Origin: Pseudomonas psychrophila HA-4
GTDB taxonomy: Bacteria; Pseudomonadota; Gammaproteobacteria; Pseudomonadales; Pseudomonadaceae
Direction of reading: 5' to 3'
Assembly: GCF_000282975.1 (NCBI RefSeq)
Contig: NZ_ALJC01000090.1
Coordinates: 1-64,000 of the forward strand
DNA length: 64,000 nt
Positions 1-8,146 of this stretch are shown here, in pieces. How positions within the stretch are numbered: position 1 is the first letter of the stretch; the number at the start of each line of letters is the position of its first letter. Under the pieces are notes generated by a model. That model did no database searches and was not told the origin of the DNA. It saw only the letters and a list, made by a program, of their open reading frames with translations. A program made the position numbers and the translations under genes.

Positions 1-138
1 GCGCTCGCTGACCAGTACCAGTTCAAAGGCGTAGGGCGTGCTGATGGCTTCTGTGCCGCTGAAGGACAGGACCTGAAGGTCGTCAGCAAAGCCATCGAGG
101 GTCAAGCTGAAACGAAACGGGGGCTGTGAGCGTGACAT
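1..138 (-). CDS. vgrG: VgrG (TssI) type VI secretion spike protein, N-terminal fragment
   Basis: Only the first 46 codons lie in the window; the rest is beyond position 1. The reading frame starts at an ATG whose first base is 138. The peptide starts MSRSQPPFRF and then reads LDGFADDLQVLSFSGTEAIS, followed by PYAFELVLVSER. This is the usual start of VgrG proteins, where the gp27-like beta-barrel begins (an L..LSF.G.E.IS..Y.F.L.L.SE pattern). VgrG trimers form the puncturing tip of the type VI secretion system. No other T6SS gene is visible here, so it may be an orphan vgrG. The family call rests on this short conserved stretch only. Confidence 0.75.
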   Translation of the reverse strand, partial: MSRSQPPFRFSLTLDGFADDLQVLSFSGTEAISTPYAFELVLVSER

Positions 139-360
139 CCGCGATTCCTTGCGCTGCGGTCGTCCTGATGTAACAAAACGTCAGGTTCTTTTCGGTGCGC
201 AAGTGTGCAAGGGCGGCGTGGAGGCTGGATGTAGGGCAGGTCTATGCCGACCAAGGCTTTAGGCGAATATTGGGTAGGAGTTTGGAGGTGTTAGATGTAG
301 TCCGTGCGCTAGCGTTGTGGGACTAAAAACTCAGTTCCCACAAAGGCCTTAGTGGATGAC

Positions 361-1101
361 TCAATAATAATCGTCTTTGTCAAACCGTCGCGCATCACGT
401 TGCAGTTGATACACAAAGCGCTCGACCTGACGCTGTACGGCGCCGCTGATGTTGTGAAAACGCATACCGGCGAAGGTGATGTTCAGTCGCTCTTCAAAAT
501 GCAAGTAACGCAACTCAACCGGGGTGGTCATGTGGCCAAAGGGCAGGGCGGCACTGAAGGTCTCGTACACTTGGCCCAGTTGGATGCGCTCGCTGATATC
601 GCCCTCGAAACGTAATTTGCAGCCAGTGGCCGACACATCCAACAGTTTGCCTTTAATTGCCGACTTTAGTTTTTCGCCTGCCACGTTTACGTCCACCAAA
701 TGCGCCAGTTTCAGTGCGGCGCGAAAAGCGTTACGGCGTTGGTGGTAGATCACTTCATTGGGCAGGGGGCCGCGATAGCAACGGTGTTCGCCGGTGGTAT
801 CAATGCTCAAGGGGTTGTTGCACTCCCAAGCAATACGCACGCCGTCATGAAAACCTTCAACCCGAAACGGTATGCCTGCCTCAATAAAACGCTCGCCGTC
901 CCGTGGGACCATTTCGTCTAGAGCCATGGTGTTGGCCTCACGGCTGACTTCAACCATGTAGCTCTGGAAACGCTGGGTACGGTCGTTGAAGGTGATGATC
1001 AGCGGGTCATGGCTTTCTTGCAGCATCCGCAAGTTGGAGGCGATCTCTAAAGGCGTTGTCAGTACCTTTGGCGGCTGCGGAGCATCTTGGGCATCGAACA
1101 C
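361..1101 (-). CDS. ycgR: YcgR-type flagellar brake protein (PilZ domain, c-di-GMP receptor)
   Basis: A 246-aa protein with an N-terminal YcgR domain (about residues 15-110) and a C-terminal PilZ domain (about 119-235). The c-di-GMP-binding signature is intact: RRNAFR at 122-127 and DVSATG at 155-160, matching the RxxxR and D/NxSxxG motifs. Members of this family bind c-di-GMP and slow or bias the flagellar motor by contacting stator or rotor proteins. It follows flgM and flgN on the same strand (92 bases after flgN), which fits co-regulation with late flagellar genes. The start ATG at 1101 is the most upstream one. A hairpin (GTGGGA/TCCCAC) at about 315-342 lies downstream and may end the transcript. 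Confidence 0.9.
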   Translation of the reverse strand: MFDAQDAPQPPKVLTTPLEIASNLRMLQESHDPLIITFNDRTQRFQSYMVEVSREANTMALDEMVPRDGERFIEAGIPFRVEGFHDGVRIAWECNNPLSIDTTGEHRCYRGPLPNEVIYHQRRNAFRAALKLAHLVDVNVAGEKLKSAIKGKLLDVSATGCKLRFEGDISERIQLGQVYETFSAALPFGHMTTPVELRYLHFEERLNITFAGMRFHNISGAVQRQVERFVYQLQRDARRFDKDDYY

Positions 1102-1192
1102 GGGTCATCAATCTCCAGACAAAAACAACAACACGCAAAAATAGGGCATTTTGCCATCATGTTGCGCGTCTAGATAGTGCATGTGCTCAGGC

Positions 1193-1660
1193 TTAGGCCT
1201 GGCTGTAGGCGCGGTGTTTGTTGAGTAGCGAGGTGGTGCCGCGAGCGTCATACAGGGACGGGGTTTCGCCGCCGTGGAGGATGCGCAGTTGGTTGGCGGT
1301 GATCGCCTGCTGGGTCTGGATCGACTGGCCGTTTTGCAGGTTGGCCTCTTGGCACTGGGCCAGTAGCTGATTCAGCACAGCGCTTTGGCTGAGCAATTGC
1401 TCGCCCACGCTTGAATGGCTGGCAAGGCTTTCGAGGCCGTTGCGGTTGGTCGGCAAGCCGAGGCTGGCCAGAATCTCACTTCGTTTGCGGCCGTGTTGCT
1501 CGAGCAAAATGATCAATGAGTGTTTGCGCGCCAGAATGGTTTCGAGCACCTGCATCTCTCGCCCTTTAAGGGCAATGGACTCGTCTTGCAACAGCCCCAG
1601 CAGTTGCTCAGCCGGTGCAAGGTCGTCATTGATCAGTTGCAGTAAATTCTCGTCGTGCAT
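1193..1660 (-). CDS. flgN: FlgN-family flagellar export chaperone
   Basis: A 155-aa, mostly alpha-helical acidic protein, the usual size for pseudomonad FlgN. It lies 49 bases downstream of flgM on the same strand, the classical flgMN arrangement. FlgN binds the hook-filament junction proteins FlgK and FlgL in the cytoplasm and delivers them to the flagellar type III export gate. The sequence has the FlgN-like helical region rich in Leu and Gln (for example LLQLINDDLAPAEQLLGLL near the start). It is probably transcribed with flgM from the sigma-28 promoter at 2076-2102. Function is inferred from family features and position. Confidence 0.88.
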   Translation of the reverse strand: MHDENLLQLINDDLAPAEQLLGLLQDESIALKGREMQVLETILARKHSLIILLEQHGRKRSEILASLGLPTNRNGLESLASHSSVGEQLLSQSAVLNQLLAQCQEANLQNGQSIQTQQAITANQLRILHGGETPSLYDARGTTSLLNKHRAYSQA

Positions 1661-1709
1661 GTCGGGCTCTGGGGTTTAAGCGTCCAAAAGCCTGGCACTG
1701 GCCCTGGGC

Positions 1710-2039
1710 CTAGCGCTCAGCTTCCATGTTTAGTAGCTTGCTGGCGATCTTGTTGCTGTCGACTTTATAGCTGCCGTCTGCAATGGCTTGTTTCAGCTCA
1801 GCGACGCGGTTTTTGTCGACCACCGGTTGATCACGCAACGAGTCGCTGATCTTCTGCAACTGTTGGGCCTCTGGGCTCAGGTGTACAGATTCCCCGCTTG
1901 GGGTGCTGGCGTCGGCGGGTTCAGTTTTTTTTGTGACAGGCGCCGCTTGCGTGGCACTGCCTGCTTCTTGATTGGCGTTGCTGCGCGTACTGCCGGTTAA
2001 GGGTGGCGCACTGTTAAGACGACTGAAGTCGATAACCAT
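1710..2039 (-). CDS. flgM: FlgM anti-sigma-28 factor
   Basis: A 109-aa protein starting MVIDFSRLNS, with the long disordered middle and C-terminal helices typical of FlgM (HLSPEAQQLQ, then VAELKQAIADGSY and SNKIASKLL). FlgM holds FliA (sigma-28) inactive until the hook is complete and FlgM is exported. The ATG at 2039 follows an AGAGG ribosome site with 9 bases between. A near-consensus sigma-28 promoter lies immediately upstream, so FlgM is set up to be made under its own target, as in other gamma-proteobacteria. flgN and ycgR follow on the same strand. Confidence 0.95.
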   Translation of the reverse strand: MVIDFSRLNSAPPLTGSTRSNANQEAGSATQAAPVTKKTEPADASTPSGESVHLSPEAQQLQKISDSLRDQPVVDKNRVAELKQAIADGSYKVDSNKIASKLLNMEAER

Positions 2040-2075
2040 AACGAAAAACCTCTGGGTATTTGGACGCTTGCCAGG

Positions 2076-2102
2076 TTTTCGGCCAACCCCGAGAAAACTT
2101 TA
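2076..2102 (-). promoter_or_regulatory. sigma-28 (FliA) promoter of flgM-flgN
   Basis: On the minus strand the sequence reads TAAAGTTT (2102-2095), 11 bases, then GCCGAAAA (2083-2076). This matches the FliA consensus TAAAGTTT-N11-GCCGAWAA at essentially every position. Transcription would start near 2066, giving a leader of about 27 bases that carries the flgM ribosome site. Confidence 0.88.
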
Positions 2103-2190
2103 GGCCCGATTAATCATAGCGTCACGCAGGTGGGTACTGATCTGCGTCAAATCACAGTGTAGGAAAGTTGAGACACAGGCGCCAACCGTT

Positions 2191-2961
2191 CTAAAACGCC
2201 ACCTCCACATGCCCAGGGGCCGTGATCCGCGCCTTGACCACTCGGTTTGAATTCAGGTTTTTCACCCGGATCTGCTCACTTAGGCCGCCATCGGACAGCG
2301 CTTCGCCGGGCATCTTGACACTTAATGTGCCGCTGCGCGCGCTGATCACCACATGGTCGCCTTTGCGCACGGTGGCGGCCTGCTCCAGATGAGTGAGGCT
2401 TAACACCTGATCGGTCACCACGGGGCGCAGCAGTTTTTGCCCCACCGCCAATTCAATTGCGGTCATATAACCCTGGCTGATCAAGCCGACATCTCGCTCG
2501 CGCAAGGTTACGTCGGGGTAATCAATAATTGCCCCACGTTTGAGCGGGTGCGTCACGGTGACTACATCGCGGAACAATTTGACGTGTGCCGGTACAAAGA
2601 TGGTCCAGGGCGAGCTACCCTCGCAGCGCACGCGAACAGTCACGCGGCCCATGGGCTGGGCGGGGCTTTCGAGCGTGGCTGTCAATTCCTTGTCGCAGTG
2701 CGCCAGGCGTACGCGAGGATCGAGTTGGTTGACCTGAATTTCGTAGCGGCCTTCAATCTGACCAGTGGCAAGGTAGTCTTCGACTGTGAACTCAAGAAAA
2801 CCCTGGGTCACGCCGATAAGCTGATCAGGTGAAGTGAACGTGTCCGCACTGGCAGGTGTGCCCGCTCCCAGCGCGCACGTGGCCGCGAGGATGCGCAATG
2901 CGCGGTAATGCAAGGGCTGGCGAGCTGGCCTGTGGCAGGATTTTGTCGTTTTCGGCTTCAT
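2191..2961 (-). CDS. flgA: FlgA, flagellar P-ring assembly chaperone
   Basis: A 256-aa periplasmic protein. The N-terminus is basic, then hydrophobic (LRILAATCALGAGTPASA), and fits a signal peptide cleaved near ASA-DTF. The rest matches FlgA: an SAF-like domain (PLKRGAIIDYPDVTLRERDV) and a C-terminal beta-rich part (VRKGDHVVISARSGTLSVK). FlgA helps FlgI assemble into the P ring around the rod. The start at 2961 is used, but a promoter-like sigma-54 site lies just upstream and would give almost no leader; a TTG at residue 17 is an alternative start that keeps the signal peptide. It is divergent from cheV. Confidence 0.92.
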   Translation of the reverse strand: MKPKTTKSCHRPARQPLHYRALRILAATCALGAGTPASADTFTSPDQLIGVTQGFLEFTVEDYLATGQIEGRYEIQVNQLDPRVRLAHCDKELTATLESPAQPMGRVTVRVRCEGSSPWTIFVPAHVKLFRDVVTVTHPLKRGAIIDYPDVTLRERDVGLISQGYMTAIELAVGQKLLRPVVTDQVLSLTHLEQAATVRKGDHVVISARSGTLSVKMPGEALSDGGLSEQIRVKNLNSNRVVKARITAPGHVEVAF

Positions 2962-2972
2962 GGCGGTTAAAT

Positions 2973-2988
2973 AGCAAAGCCCGTGCCG
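2973..2988 (-). promoter_or_regulatory. sigma-54 promoter candidate for flgA
   Basis: The minus strand reads CGGCACGGGCTTTGCT, which differs from the RpoN consensus TGGCACG-N4-TTGCT only at the first base, with correct spacing between the -24 GG and the -12 GC. In P. aeruginosa flgA is a class II, FleQ/RpoN-dependent flagellar gene, so a site here is expected. The predicted start point falls at about 2963, only a few bases from the annotated ATG. Confidence 0.6.
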
Positions 2989-3036
2989 TTAACCGGGCAG
3001 CGTGTCGCAACTTAATGTTTTTAGAAGGAGCTGAGT

Positions 3037-3969
3037 ATGGCTGGGGTGATGGATGCGGTTAACCAGCGCACTCAACTGGTCGGGCAAAACCGCCTGGAAC
3101 TGTTGCTGTTTCGTTTGGATGGGCCGCAGCTTTACGGGATCAACGTGTTTAAGGTCAGGGAGGTGCTGCAATGCCCCAAACTGACAGTGATGCCCAAGTC
3201 TCACCCCGTGGTGTGCGGTGTGGCGAGTATTCGCGGGGCAACCATTCCGATTCTCGATCTGGCGATGGCCACCGGGTCGGGAGGGCTCAAAGATCAGAGC
3301 AATCCGTTTGTCATCATCACTGAATACAACACCAAGACTCAGGGCTTTTTGGTGCGTTCGGTTGAGCGCATCGTCAACATGAACTGGGAAGAAATCCATC
3401 CGCCACCCAAGGGTGCGGGTCGTGACCATTATTTGACGGCCGTGACTCGGCTCGACGATCAACTCGTCGAAATCATCGATGTTGAAAAGGTCCTGGCTGA
3501 AGTCTCGCCATCGCCGGAGAACATCTCTCACGGCGTGGTTGACGTCGAAACCCAGGCCAAGGCCCTGTCTTTGCGCGTGCTGACTGTCGACGACTCGTCG
3601 GTGGCTCGCAAACAGGTTGCGCGTTGCCTGCAATCGGTCGGGGTCGAAGTGGTGTCGCTCAACGACGGCCGCCAGGCCTTGGATTACTTGCGCAAAATGG
3701 CGGACGAGGGCAAAGACCCCGCCGAAGAGTTTCTGATGATGATCTCGGACATCGAGATGCCAGAAATGGACGGCTACACCCTGACCGCCGAGATTCGTCA
3801 CGATTCGCGGATGCAAAACCTGCATATCATTCTGCATACTTCGCTGTCAGGTGTTTTCAATCAGGCAATGGTCAAGAAAGTCGGTGCCGATGACTTTTTG
3901 GCCAAATTCCGGCCTGATGACCTGGCATCCCGGGTTGTCGACCGGATCAAAGCAGCAGATCACAGCTAG
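3037..3969 (+). CDS. cheV: CheV chemotaxis coupling/response-regulator protein
   Basis: A 310-aa protein with an N-terminal CheW-like coupling domain (about 15-155) and a C-terminal receiver domain (about 180-305). Receiver residues are intact: acidic pair D185-D186, phospho-acceptor D238 (ISDIEMPEMDG), T268 and K290. CheV couples chemoreceptors to CheA and helps adaptation through its phosphorylation. A strong AAGGAG site sits 6 bases before the ATG. cheR follows after 45 bases, so the two are probably one transcript. Its -10-like GCCGTTAA upstream overlaps the divergent flgA promoter. Confidence 0.94.
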   Translation: MAGVMDAVNQRTQLVGQNRLELLLFRLDGPQLYGINVFKVREVLQCPKLTVMPKSHPVVCGVASIRGATIPILDLAMATGSGGLKDQSNPFVIITEYNTKTQGFLVRSVERIVNMNWEEIHPPPKGAGRDHYLTAVTRLDDQLVEIIDVEKVLAEVSPSPENISHGVVDVETQAKALSLRVLTVDDSSVARKQVARCLQSVGVEVVSLNDGRQALDYLRKMADEGKDPAEEFLMMISDIEMPEMDGYTLTAEIRHDSRMQNLHIILHTSLSGVFNQAMVKKVGADDFLAKFRPDDLASRVVDRIKAADHS

Positions 3970-4014
3970 AGGCGCAGCCTTTGGCGGTTAACACGATTTT
4001 AGAGGCACGATCAC

Positions 4015-4842
4015 TTGTCGACGGCTAATTTGGATTTTGAACAGTTCCGGGTCTTCCTGGAAAAAGCCTGTGGCATTTTGCTCGGTGAAAACAAGCAGTA
4101 CCTTGTCTCCAGCCGCCTTAATAAGCTGATGGAGCAACAAGGGATCAAGTCGTTGGGTGAGCTGATTCAGCGCATCCAGAGCCAGCCGCGCAGCGGGTTG
4201 CGTGAGCAAGTCGTCGATGCCATGACCACCAACGAAACCCTGTGGTTTCGTGACACGTATCCCTTTGAAGTGCTCAAGAACAAAGTGTTGCCCGAGTTGA
4301 CCAAGGCCAACCCGGGGCAGCGCTTGCGCATCTGGTCGGCCGCTTGTTCGTCGGGGCAAGAGCCGTACTCGTTGTCGATGACGATCGATGAGTATGAGCG
4401 TAGCAACTTGGGGCACGTGAAGCTGGGGGTGCAAATTGTTGCCACCGATCTCTCGAGCCTGATGCTCAATACGTGCAGATCCGGCGAATACGACAACCTG
4501 GCGATTGGTCGTGGTTTGTCGCAGGAGCGCTTGCAACGTTATTTCGAGCCTAAGGAGCCGGGGCGCTGGGTGATCAAGGCGCCGATCAAAAGTCGGGTTG
4601 AATTTCGTTCATTCAATTTGCTGGACAGCTACGCCGGATTTGGAAAATTCGACATCGTGTTCTGCCGCAACGTCTTGATCTATTTCTCGGCCGACGTGAA
4701 AAAAGACATTCTGCTGCGTATACACAGCACCCTAAAACCGGGCGGCTACCTGTTTTTGGGCGCCTCCGAGGCGCTCAATGGCTTGCCAGACCATTACCAA
4801 ATGGTTCAATGCAGCCCGGGCATCATCTACCAGGCCAAGTAA
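4015..4842 (+). CDS. cheR: CheR chemoreceptor glutamate methyltransferase
   Basis: A 275-aa SAM-dependent methyltransferase that methylates glutamates in chemoreceptors during adaptation. It has the helical CheR N-domain (residues 5-80, ending NETLWFRD) and the SAM-binding domain with WSAACSSGQEPYS at 107-119; the motif FDIVFCRNVLIYF lies towards the end. The start is a TTG at 4015, preceded by AGAGGCACGATCACT; no in-frame ATG upstream fits, and the family N-terminus begins just here. It follows cheV directly and precedes the flgB promoter region, as in other fluorescent pseudomonads. Confidence 0.94.
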   Translation: MSTANLDFEQFRVFLEKACGILLGENKQYLVSSRLNKLMEQQGIKSLGELIQRIQSQPRSGLREQVVDAMTTNETLWFRDTYPFEVLKNKVLPELTKANPGQRLRIWSAACSSGQEPYSLSMTIDEYERSNLGHVKLGVQIVATDLSSLMLNTCRSGEYDNLAIGRGLSQERLQRYFEPKEPGRWVIKAPIKSRVEFRSFNLLDSYAGFGKFDIVFCRNVLIYFSADVKKDILLRIHSTLKPGGYLFLGASEALNGLPDHYQMVQCSPGIIYQAK

Positions 4843-4851
4843 CCCCCCAAT

Positions 4852-4878
4852 GTGTAGGCGCGAGCGTGCCTCGCGAGC
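4852..4878. repeat. REP-like palindrome after cheR
   Basis: GTAGGCGCGAGCGTGCCTCGCGAGC forms a GCGAG/CTCGC hairpin just after the cheR stop. It belongs to the TGTAGG-GCGAGC-TTGC-TCGCG family of pseudomonad REP elements; a close relative follows flgE at 8101. It may also act as a weak transcript end. Confidence 0.55.
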
Positions 4879-5031
4879 AATCGAGCGCGGCCTACTCCTC
4901 CTATTAAAGAGGGCGCACGTGCACCCCCAAAGCGGCAGAAAAGCGGCAGTCAGCGGAAAGCCGTTGCCGCTTTTATGGCATTGCCGCTGCCCACCTCCTC
5001 GCGAAGCCTTGATATACGGCGCTGTACAAAC

Positions 5032-5047
5032 TGGCACGGGGTTTGCT
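5032..5047 (+). promoter_or_regulatory. sigma-54 promoter of the flgBCDE operon
   Basis: TGGCACGGGGTTTGCT matches the RpoN consensus TGGCACG-N4-TTGCW exactly. It lies 62 bases before the flgB ATG, with room for a normal leader. In P. aeruginosa the flgBCDE operon is RpoN-dependent and activated through FleQ/FleR, so this fits the known hierarchy. Confidence 0.9.
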
Positions 5048-5108
5048 CTATCCCTGTCATGTAACGCCTGAGCCATAGCATCAGGCCAGCCCACAAAGGT
5101 TTCCCAAC

Positions 5109-5516
5109 ATGAGCATCAGCTTCGATAAAGCGCTCGGTATCCATGAGCAAGCCCTGGGCTTTCGCGCACAACGCGCCGAAGTGCTGGCGAATAACATCGC
5201 CAACGCCGATACCCCGAACTACAAGGCTCGGGATCTGGATTTTGCCTCTGTGCTCGCCGCGCAGAACGATAAAAATCAGAACGGCACCTTTGCCTTGAAC
5301 AAGACCAATGGCCGCCATATCGAAGCGCAAGGCCTGAGCAGCGGTGACGAATCGTTGCTGTACCGCACGCCAATGCAGCCCTCGGTCGACCAGAACACGG
5401 TAGACGCTCAGCTCGAACAGTCGAACTACGCAGAAAATGCGGTCAACTTTCAGGCCAGCTTTACCCTGCTCAACAGTAAATTCAAAGGGCTGATGTCAGC
5501 CCTGCGTGGGGAGTAA
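5109..5516 (+). CDS. flgB: FlgB, flagellar proximal rod protein
   Basis: A 135-aa rod protein of normal length. It has the N-terminal rod/hook motif (VLANNIANADTPNYKARDLDF at about residues 25-45) and a C-terminal helix ending SKFKGLMSALRGE. FlgB forms the most proximal part of the rod after export through the flagellar type III system. It is the first gene of flgBCDE; flgC starts 3 bases after its stop. Transcription is expected from the sigma-54 promoter at 5032. Confidence 0.96.
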   Translation: MSISFDKALGIHEQALGFRAQRAEVLANNIANADTPNYKARDLDFASVLAAQNDKNQNGTFALNKTNGRHIEAQGLSSGDESLLYRTPMQPSVDQNTVDAQLEQSNYAENAVNFQASFTLLNSKFKGLMSALRGE

Positions 5517-5519
5517 TTC

Positions 5520-5963
5520 ATGTCTCTAGCCAGTGTTTTTAATATTGCCGGAAGTGGCATGAGCGCACAGACCACGCGCCTGAACACCGTCGCCAGTAAC
5601 ATTGCCAACGCCGAAACCGTGTCATCGAGCATCGATCAGACCTACCGCGCACGTCATCCCGTGTTCGCCACCCTGTTTCAGGGTGCGCAGGGCGGTAACG
5701 GCGATTCCTTATTTCAAAACCAGGACGCTGCCGGCCAAGGTGTGCAAGTGCTGGGCGTGGTTGAAGACCAAAGCGAGTTGCAGGCCCGCTATGAACCCAA
5801 CCACCCATCTGCCGATGCCAAGGGGTATGTGTACTACCCCAATGTCAACGTGGTTGAAGAAATGGCTGACATGATTTCGGCCAGCCGCTCGTTCCAGACC
5901 AACGCCGAATTGATGAACACCGCCAAAACCATGATGCAGAAGGTCCTGACCCTCGGTCAGTGA
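5520..5963 (+). CDS. flgC: FlgC, flagellar proximal rod protein
   Basis: A 147-aa protein with the conserved start SVFNIAGSGMSAQTTRLNTV-ASNIANAET and the conserved end VEEMADMISASRSFQTNAE followed by MNTAKTMMQKVLTLGQ. FlgC is a rod subunit exported through the flagellar type III apparatus. It follows flgB by 3 bases and precedes flgD by 15 bases, so the genes are one operon. Nothing unusual is seen. Confidence 0.96.
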   Translation: MSLASVFNIAGSGMSAQTTRLNTVASNIANAETVSSSIDQTYRARHPVFATLFQGAQGGNGDSLFQNQDAAGQGVQVLGVVEDQSELQARYEPNHPSADAKGYVYYPNVNVVEEMADMISASRSFQTNAELMNTAKTMMQKVLTLGQ

Positions 5964-5978
5964 TAAGGGGCGACACAC

Positions 5979-6704
5979 ATGAGCGTGACCGATTCCACCA
6001 GTGGTTTGACCCTGAATCAGATCCTCGCCAACTCTGCCCGGACTCAAACCACTGACACCAGTATTGGTGCGGCGTCTAAAGCGGCAACTGGCAGCCAGTC
6101 GCTGGGCAAGGATGCGTTTCTGCAACTGCTGGTCACCCAGCTGAAAAACCAGAACCCGCTCGATCCGCAAGACAACACCGCATTTGTTGCACAGTTGGCG
6201 CAGTTCAGCAGCCTCGAAGGCATTACCACGCTTAACACCACGGTTAACTCCTTGTCCGGCGGCCTGCAGTCGTCGCAAGCCTTGCAGGCCTCATCGCTGG
6301 TCGGTCGCTCGGTGATCGTGCAAACCGGCGAAGCGTATGTCGACCCATCGAGCGCTAAGCCCTTTAGCGGCAGTGTGGTGGTCAAAGACGCGGACTCTAA
6401 GCCCACGATCACCATCACCGATGCTCATGGCGAGGTGGTCAGAAGCATCAATATGGGTGTTCAGAAAGCGGGCAACGTGGACTTTACTTGGGACGGCAAA
6501 GACGACGAGGGCGTGTTGCTGGACAAGGGTTCTTACACCTTTAGCGCATCGACCAAGAACGACACTGGCACCACCGCGCTCACCACCTATTTGCCCGCCA
6601 CGGTTAACAGCGTGACCCTGAGCAAAACCGGTGGCGAAATCATGCTCAACCTCGCGGGTCTGGGCAGCATTGGTATTTCCAAAGTACAGACCATTGGCCT
6701 CTAA
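5979..6704 (+). CDS. flgD: FlgD, flagellar hook cap / basal-body modification protein
   Basis: A 241-aa protein with the FlgD N-terminal signature (SLGKDAFLQLLVTQLKNQNP-LDPQDNTAFVAQLAQFSSLEG at about residues 37-85), followed by the FlgD Ig-like and tudor-like domains (GEVVRSINMG, then FTWDGKDDEG, a standard FlgD Ig motif). FlgD caps the growing hook and is needed for FlgE polymerisation. It is the third gene of the flgBCDE operon. Confidence 0.95.
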   Translation: MSVTDSTSGLTLNQILANSARTQTTDTSIGAASKAATGSQSLGKDAFLQLLVTQLKNQNPLDPQDNTAFVAQLAQFSSLEGITTLNTTVNSLSGGLQSSQALQASSLVGRSVIVQTGEAYVDPSSAKPFSGSVVVKDADSKPTITITDAHGEVVRSINMGVQKAGNVDFTWDGKDDEGVLLDKGSYTFSASTKNDTGTTALTTYLPATVNSVTLSKTGGEIMLNLAGLGSIGISKVQTIGL

Positions 6705-6724
6705 GCCGACTTAAGGAGAGACAC

Positions 6725-8053
6725 ATGTCATTCAATATCGGCCTTAGCGGCCTGTACGCGGCGAACAAACAACTCGACGTTACCGGCAACAACATCGCTA
6801 ACGTAGCCACCACCGGCTTTAAGTCTTCCCGGGCTGAATTCGCGGATGTGTACTCGGCCAGCAAGCTGGGCGTGGGCAGTAAAACCATCGGCAGCGGCGT
6901 AAATTTGGCCAACGTGTCGCAAAACTTTGGCCAAGGTGCGGTCAACAACACCGGTAACTTGCTGGACATGGGGATTCAAGGCAGCGGCTTTTTTGTGTTG
7001 AGCGACAACGGCGCCCTGAGTTACACCCGCGCCGGTACGTTCAAGGCCGACAAAGACGGCTTCGTGACTAATACCAATGGCACTGCGCGTCTGCAAGGCT
7101 ATGGCGTGGACGCTAACGGTAAAGTCATCAATGGCGTGCTGACGGACCTGCGCATCGACACCTCGAACCTAGCGCCTAAGGCCAGTGGCAAGGTGGACTC
7201 GACGATCAATCTGAACTCCAGTTCGGACGTGATCAGCCAGACTGACAACCCGTTCAATCCAACCGAAACGGCCAGCTACAGCAAAAAATTCAGCACCACC
7301 ATCTACGACACTCAGGGCAATTCGCACCCGATGGATCAGTACATGGTGAAGACTGGCTCCAACACGTGGAAAACGTACACCCTGATCGACGGCCGCAACC
7401 CTGATGGCAGTCCGGTCACGGGTGACGGCAAGAAAGACCCCGTGCCATCGACCATGTCGTTCGATTCGACCGGTACGTTGACCGGCGTGAGCACCCCGAA
7501 TCCGGTGGAGGGTAAAGACCCTATCATCAGCAGTACGCTGACCATCAGTAACTGGATGCCTGGCGCTACCGTTAACGGGGAATGGAAGTCCAACGGCGCT
7601 GCGGCCAACACGACTGGGATTGCCATCAGCATGGCTAACACCACCCAATACAACACCGACACTGCGCGTAACCCGCCGACCCAAGACGGCTACGCCACGG
7701 GTCAGATCAATAACCTGACCATTGATGGTTCGGGTGTGATGTTTGCCAATTTCAGCAACAGCCAGAGCCGTGCCATTGGCCAGATATCGCTGGCCAGCTT
7801 CACCAACGAGCAAGGCCTACAACCAGCCGGTGGTACAGCTTGGAAAGAAACGTTCGCCTCGGGACAGGCCGGTTTCGACGTGCCGAAGACGGGCACCTTG
7901 GGTTCTATTGCCTCCAACTCGCTGGAGGATTCGAACGTGAACCTGACCAACGAGCTGGTTGACTTGATCAAGGCGCAGAGCAACTACCAAGCAAACGCCA
8001 AAACTATCTCGACCCAAAGCACCATCATGCAGACCATCATTCAGATGACTTGA
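6725..8053 (+). CDS. flgE: FlgE, flagellar hook protein
   Basis: A 442-aa hook subunit. The N-terminus has the D0 motif (MSFNIGLSGLYAANKQLDVT-GNNIANVATTGFKSSRAEF) and the C-terminus the matching helix (SNVNLTNELVDLIKAQSNYQ and then ANAKTISTQSTIMQTIIQMT). An AAGGAGAGACAC ribosome site precedes the ATG. The variable middle carries surface-exposed hook domains. It is the last gene of this operon here; the following gene is on the opposite strand, and flgF is not found downstream. Confidence 0.96.
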   Translation: MSFNIGLSGLYAANKQLDVTGNNIANVATTGFKSSRAEFADVYSASKLGVGSKTIGSGVNLANVSQNFGQGAVNNTGNLLDMGIQGSGFFVLSDNGALSYTRAGTFKADKDGFVTNTNGTARLQGYGVDANGKVINGVLTDLRIDTSNLAPKASGKVDSTINLNSSSDVISQTDNPFNPTETASYSKKFSTTIYDTQGNSHPMDQYMVKTGSNTWKTYTLIDGRNPDGSPVTGDGKKDPVPSTMSFDSTGTLTGVSTPNPVEGKDPIISSTLTISNWMPGATVNGEWKSNGAAANTTGIAISMANTTQYNTDTARNPPTQDGYATGQINNLTIDGSGVMFANFSNSQSRAIGQISLASFTNEQGLQPAGGTAWKETFASGQAGFDVPKTGTLGSIASNSLEDSNVNLTNELVDLIKAQSNYQANAKTISTQSTIMQTIIQMT

Positions 8054-8100
8054 TAGTGGCGCGCGGCAAACACCCAAACGCTGCGCACCACCCACTCAGC

Positions 8101-8125
8101 TAGGCGCGAGCTTGCCTCGCGCCTA
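8101..8125. repeat. REP-type perfect hairpin after flgE
   Basis: TAGGCGCGAG-CTTGC-CTCGCGCCTA is a perfect 10-bp stem with a 5-base loop. It separates flgE from the convergent glycosyltransferase gene and probably ends transcription from one or both sides, though there is no clear U-run. It is a close relative of the palindrome at 4852. Confidence 0.6.
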
Positions 8126-8146
8126 CTGTTGATTGAGCCACATGTG

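Noticed and set aside
2989..3837. A 282-codon frame opposite cheV
   Set aside because: It overlaps the whole receiver and CheW-coding region of cheV and has no family features.
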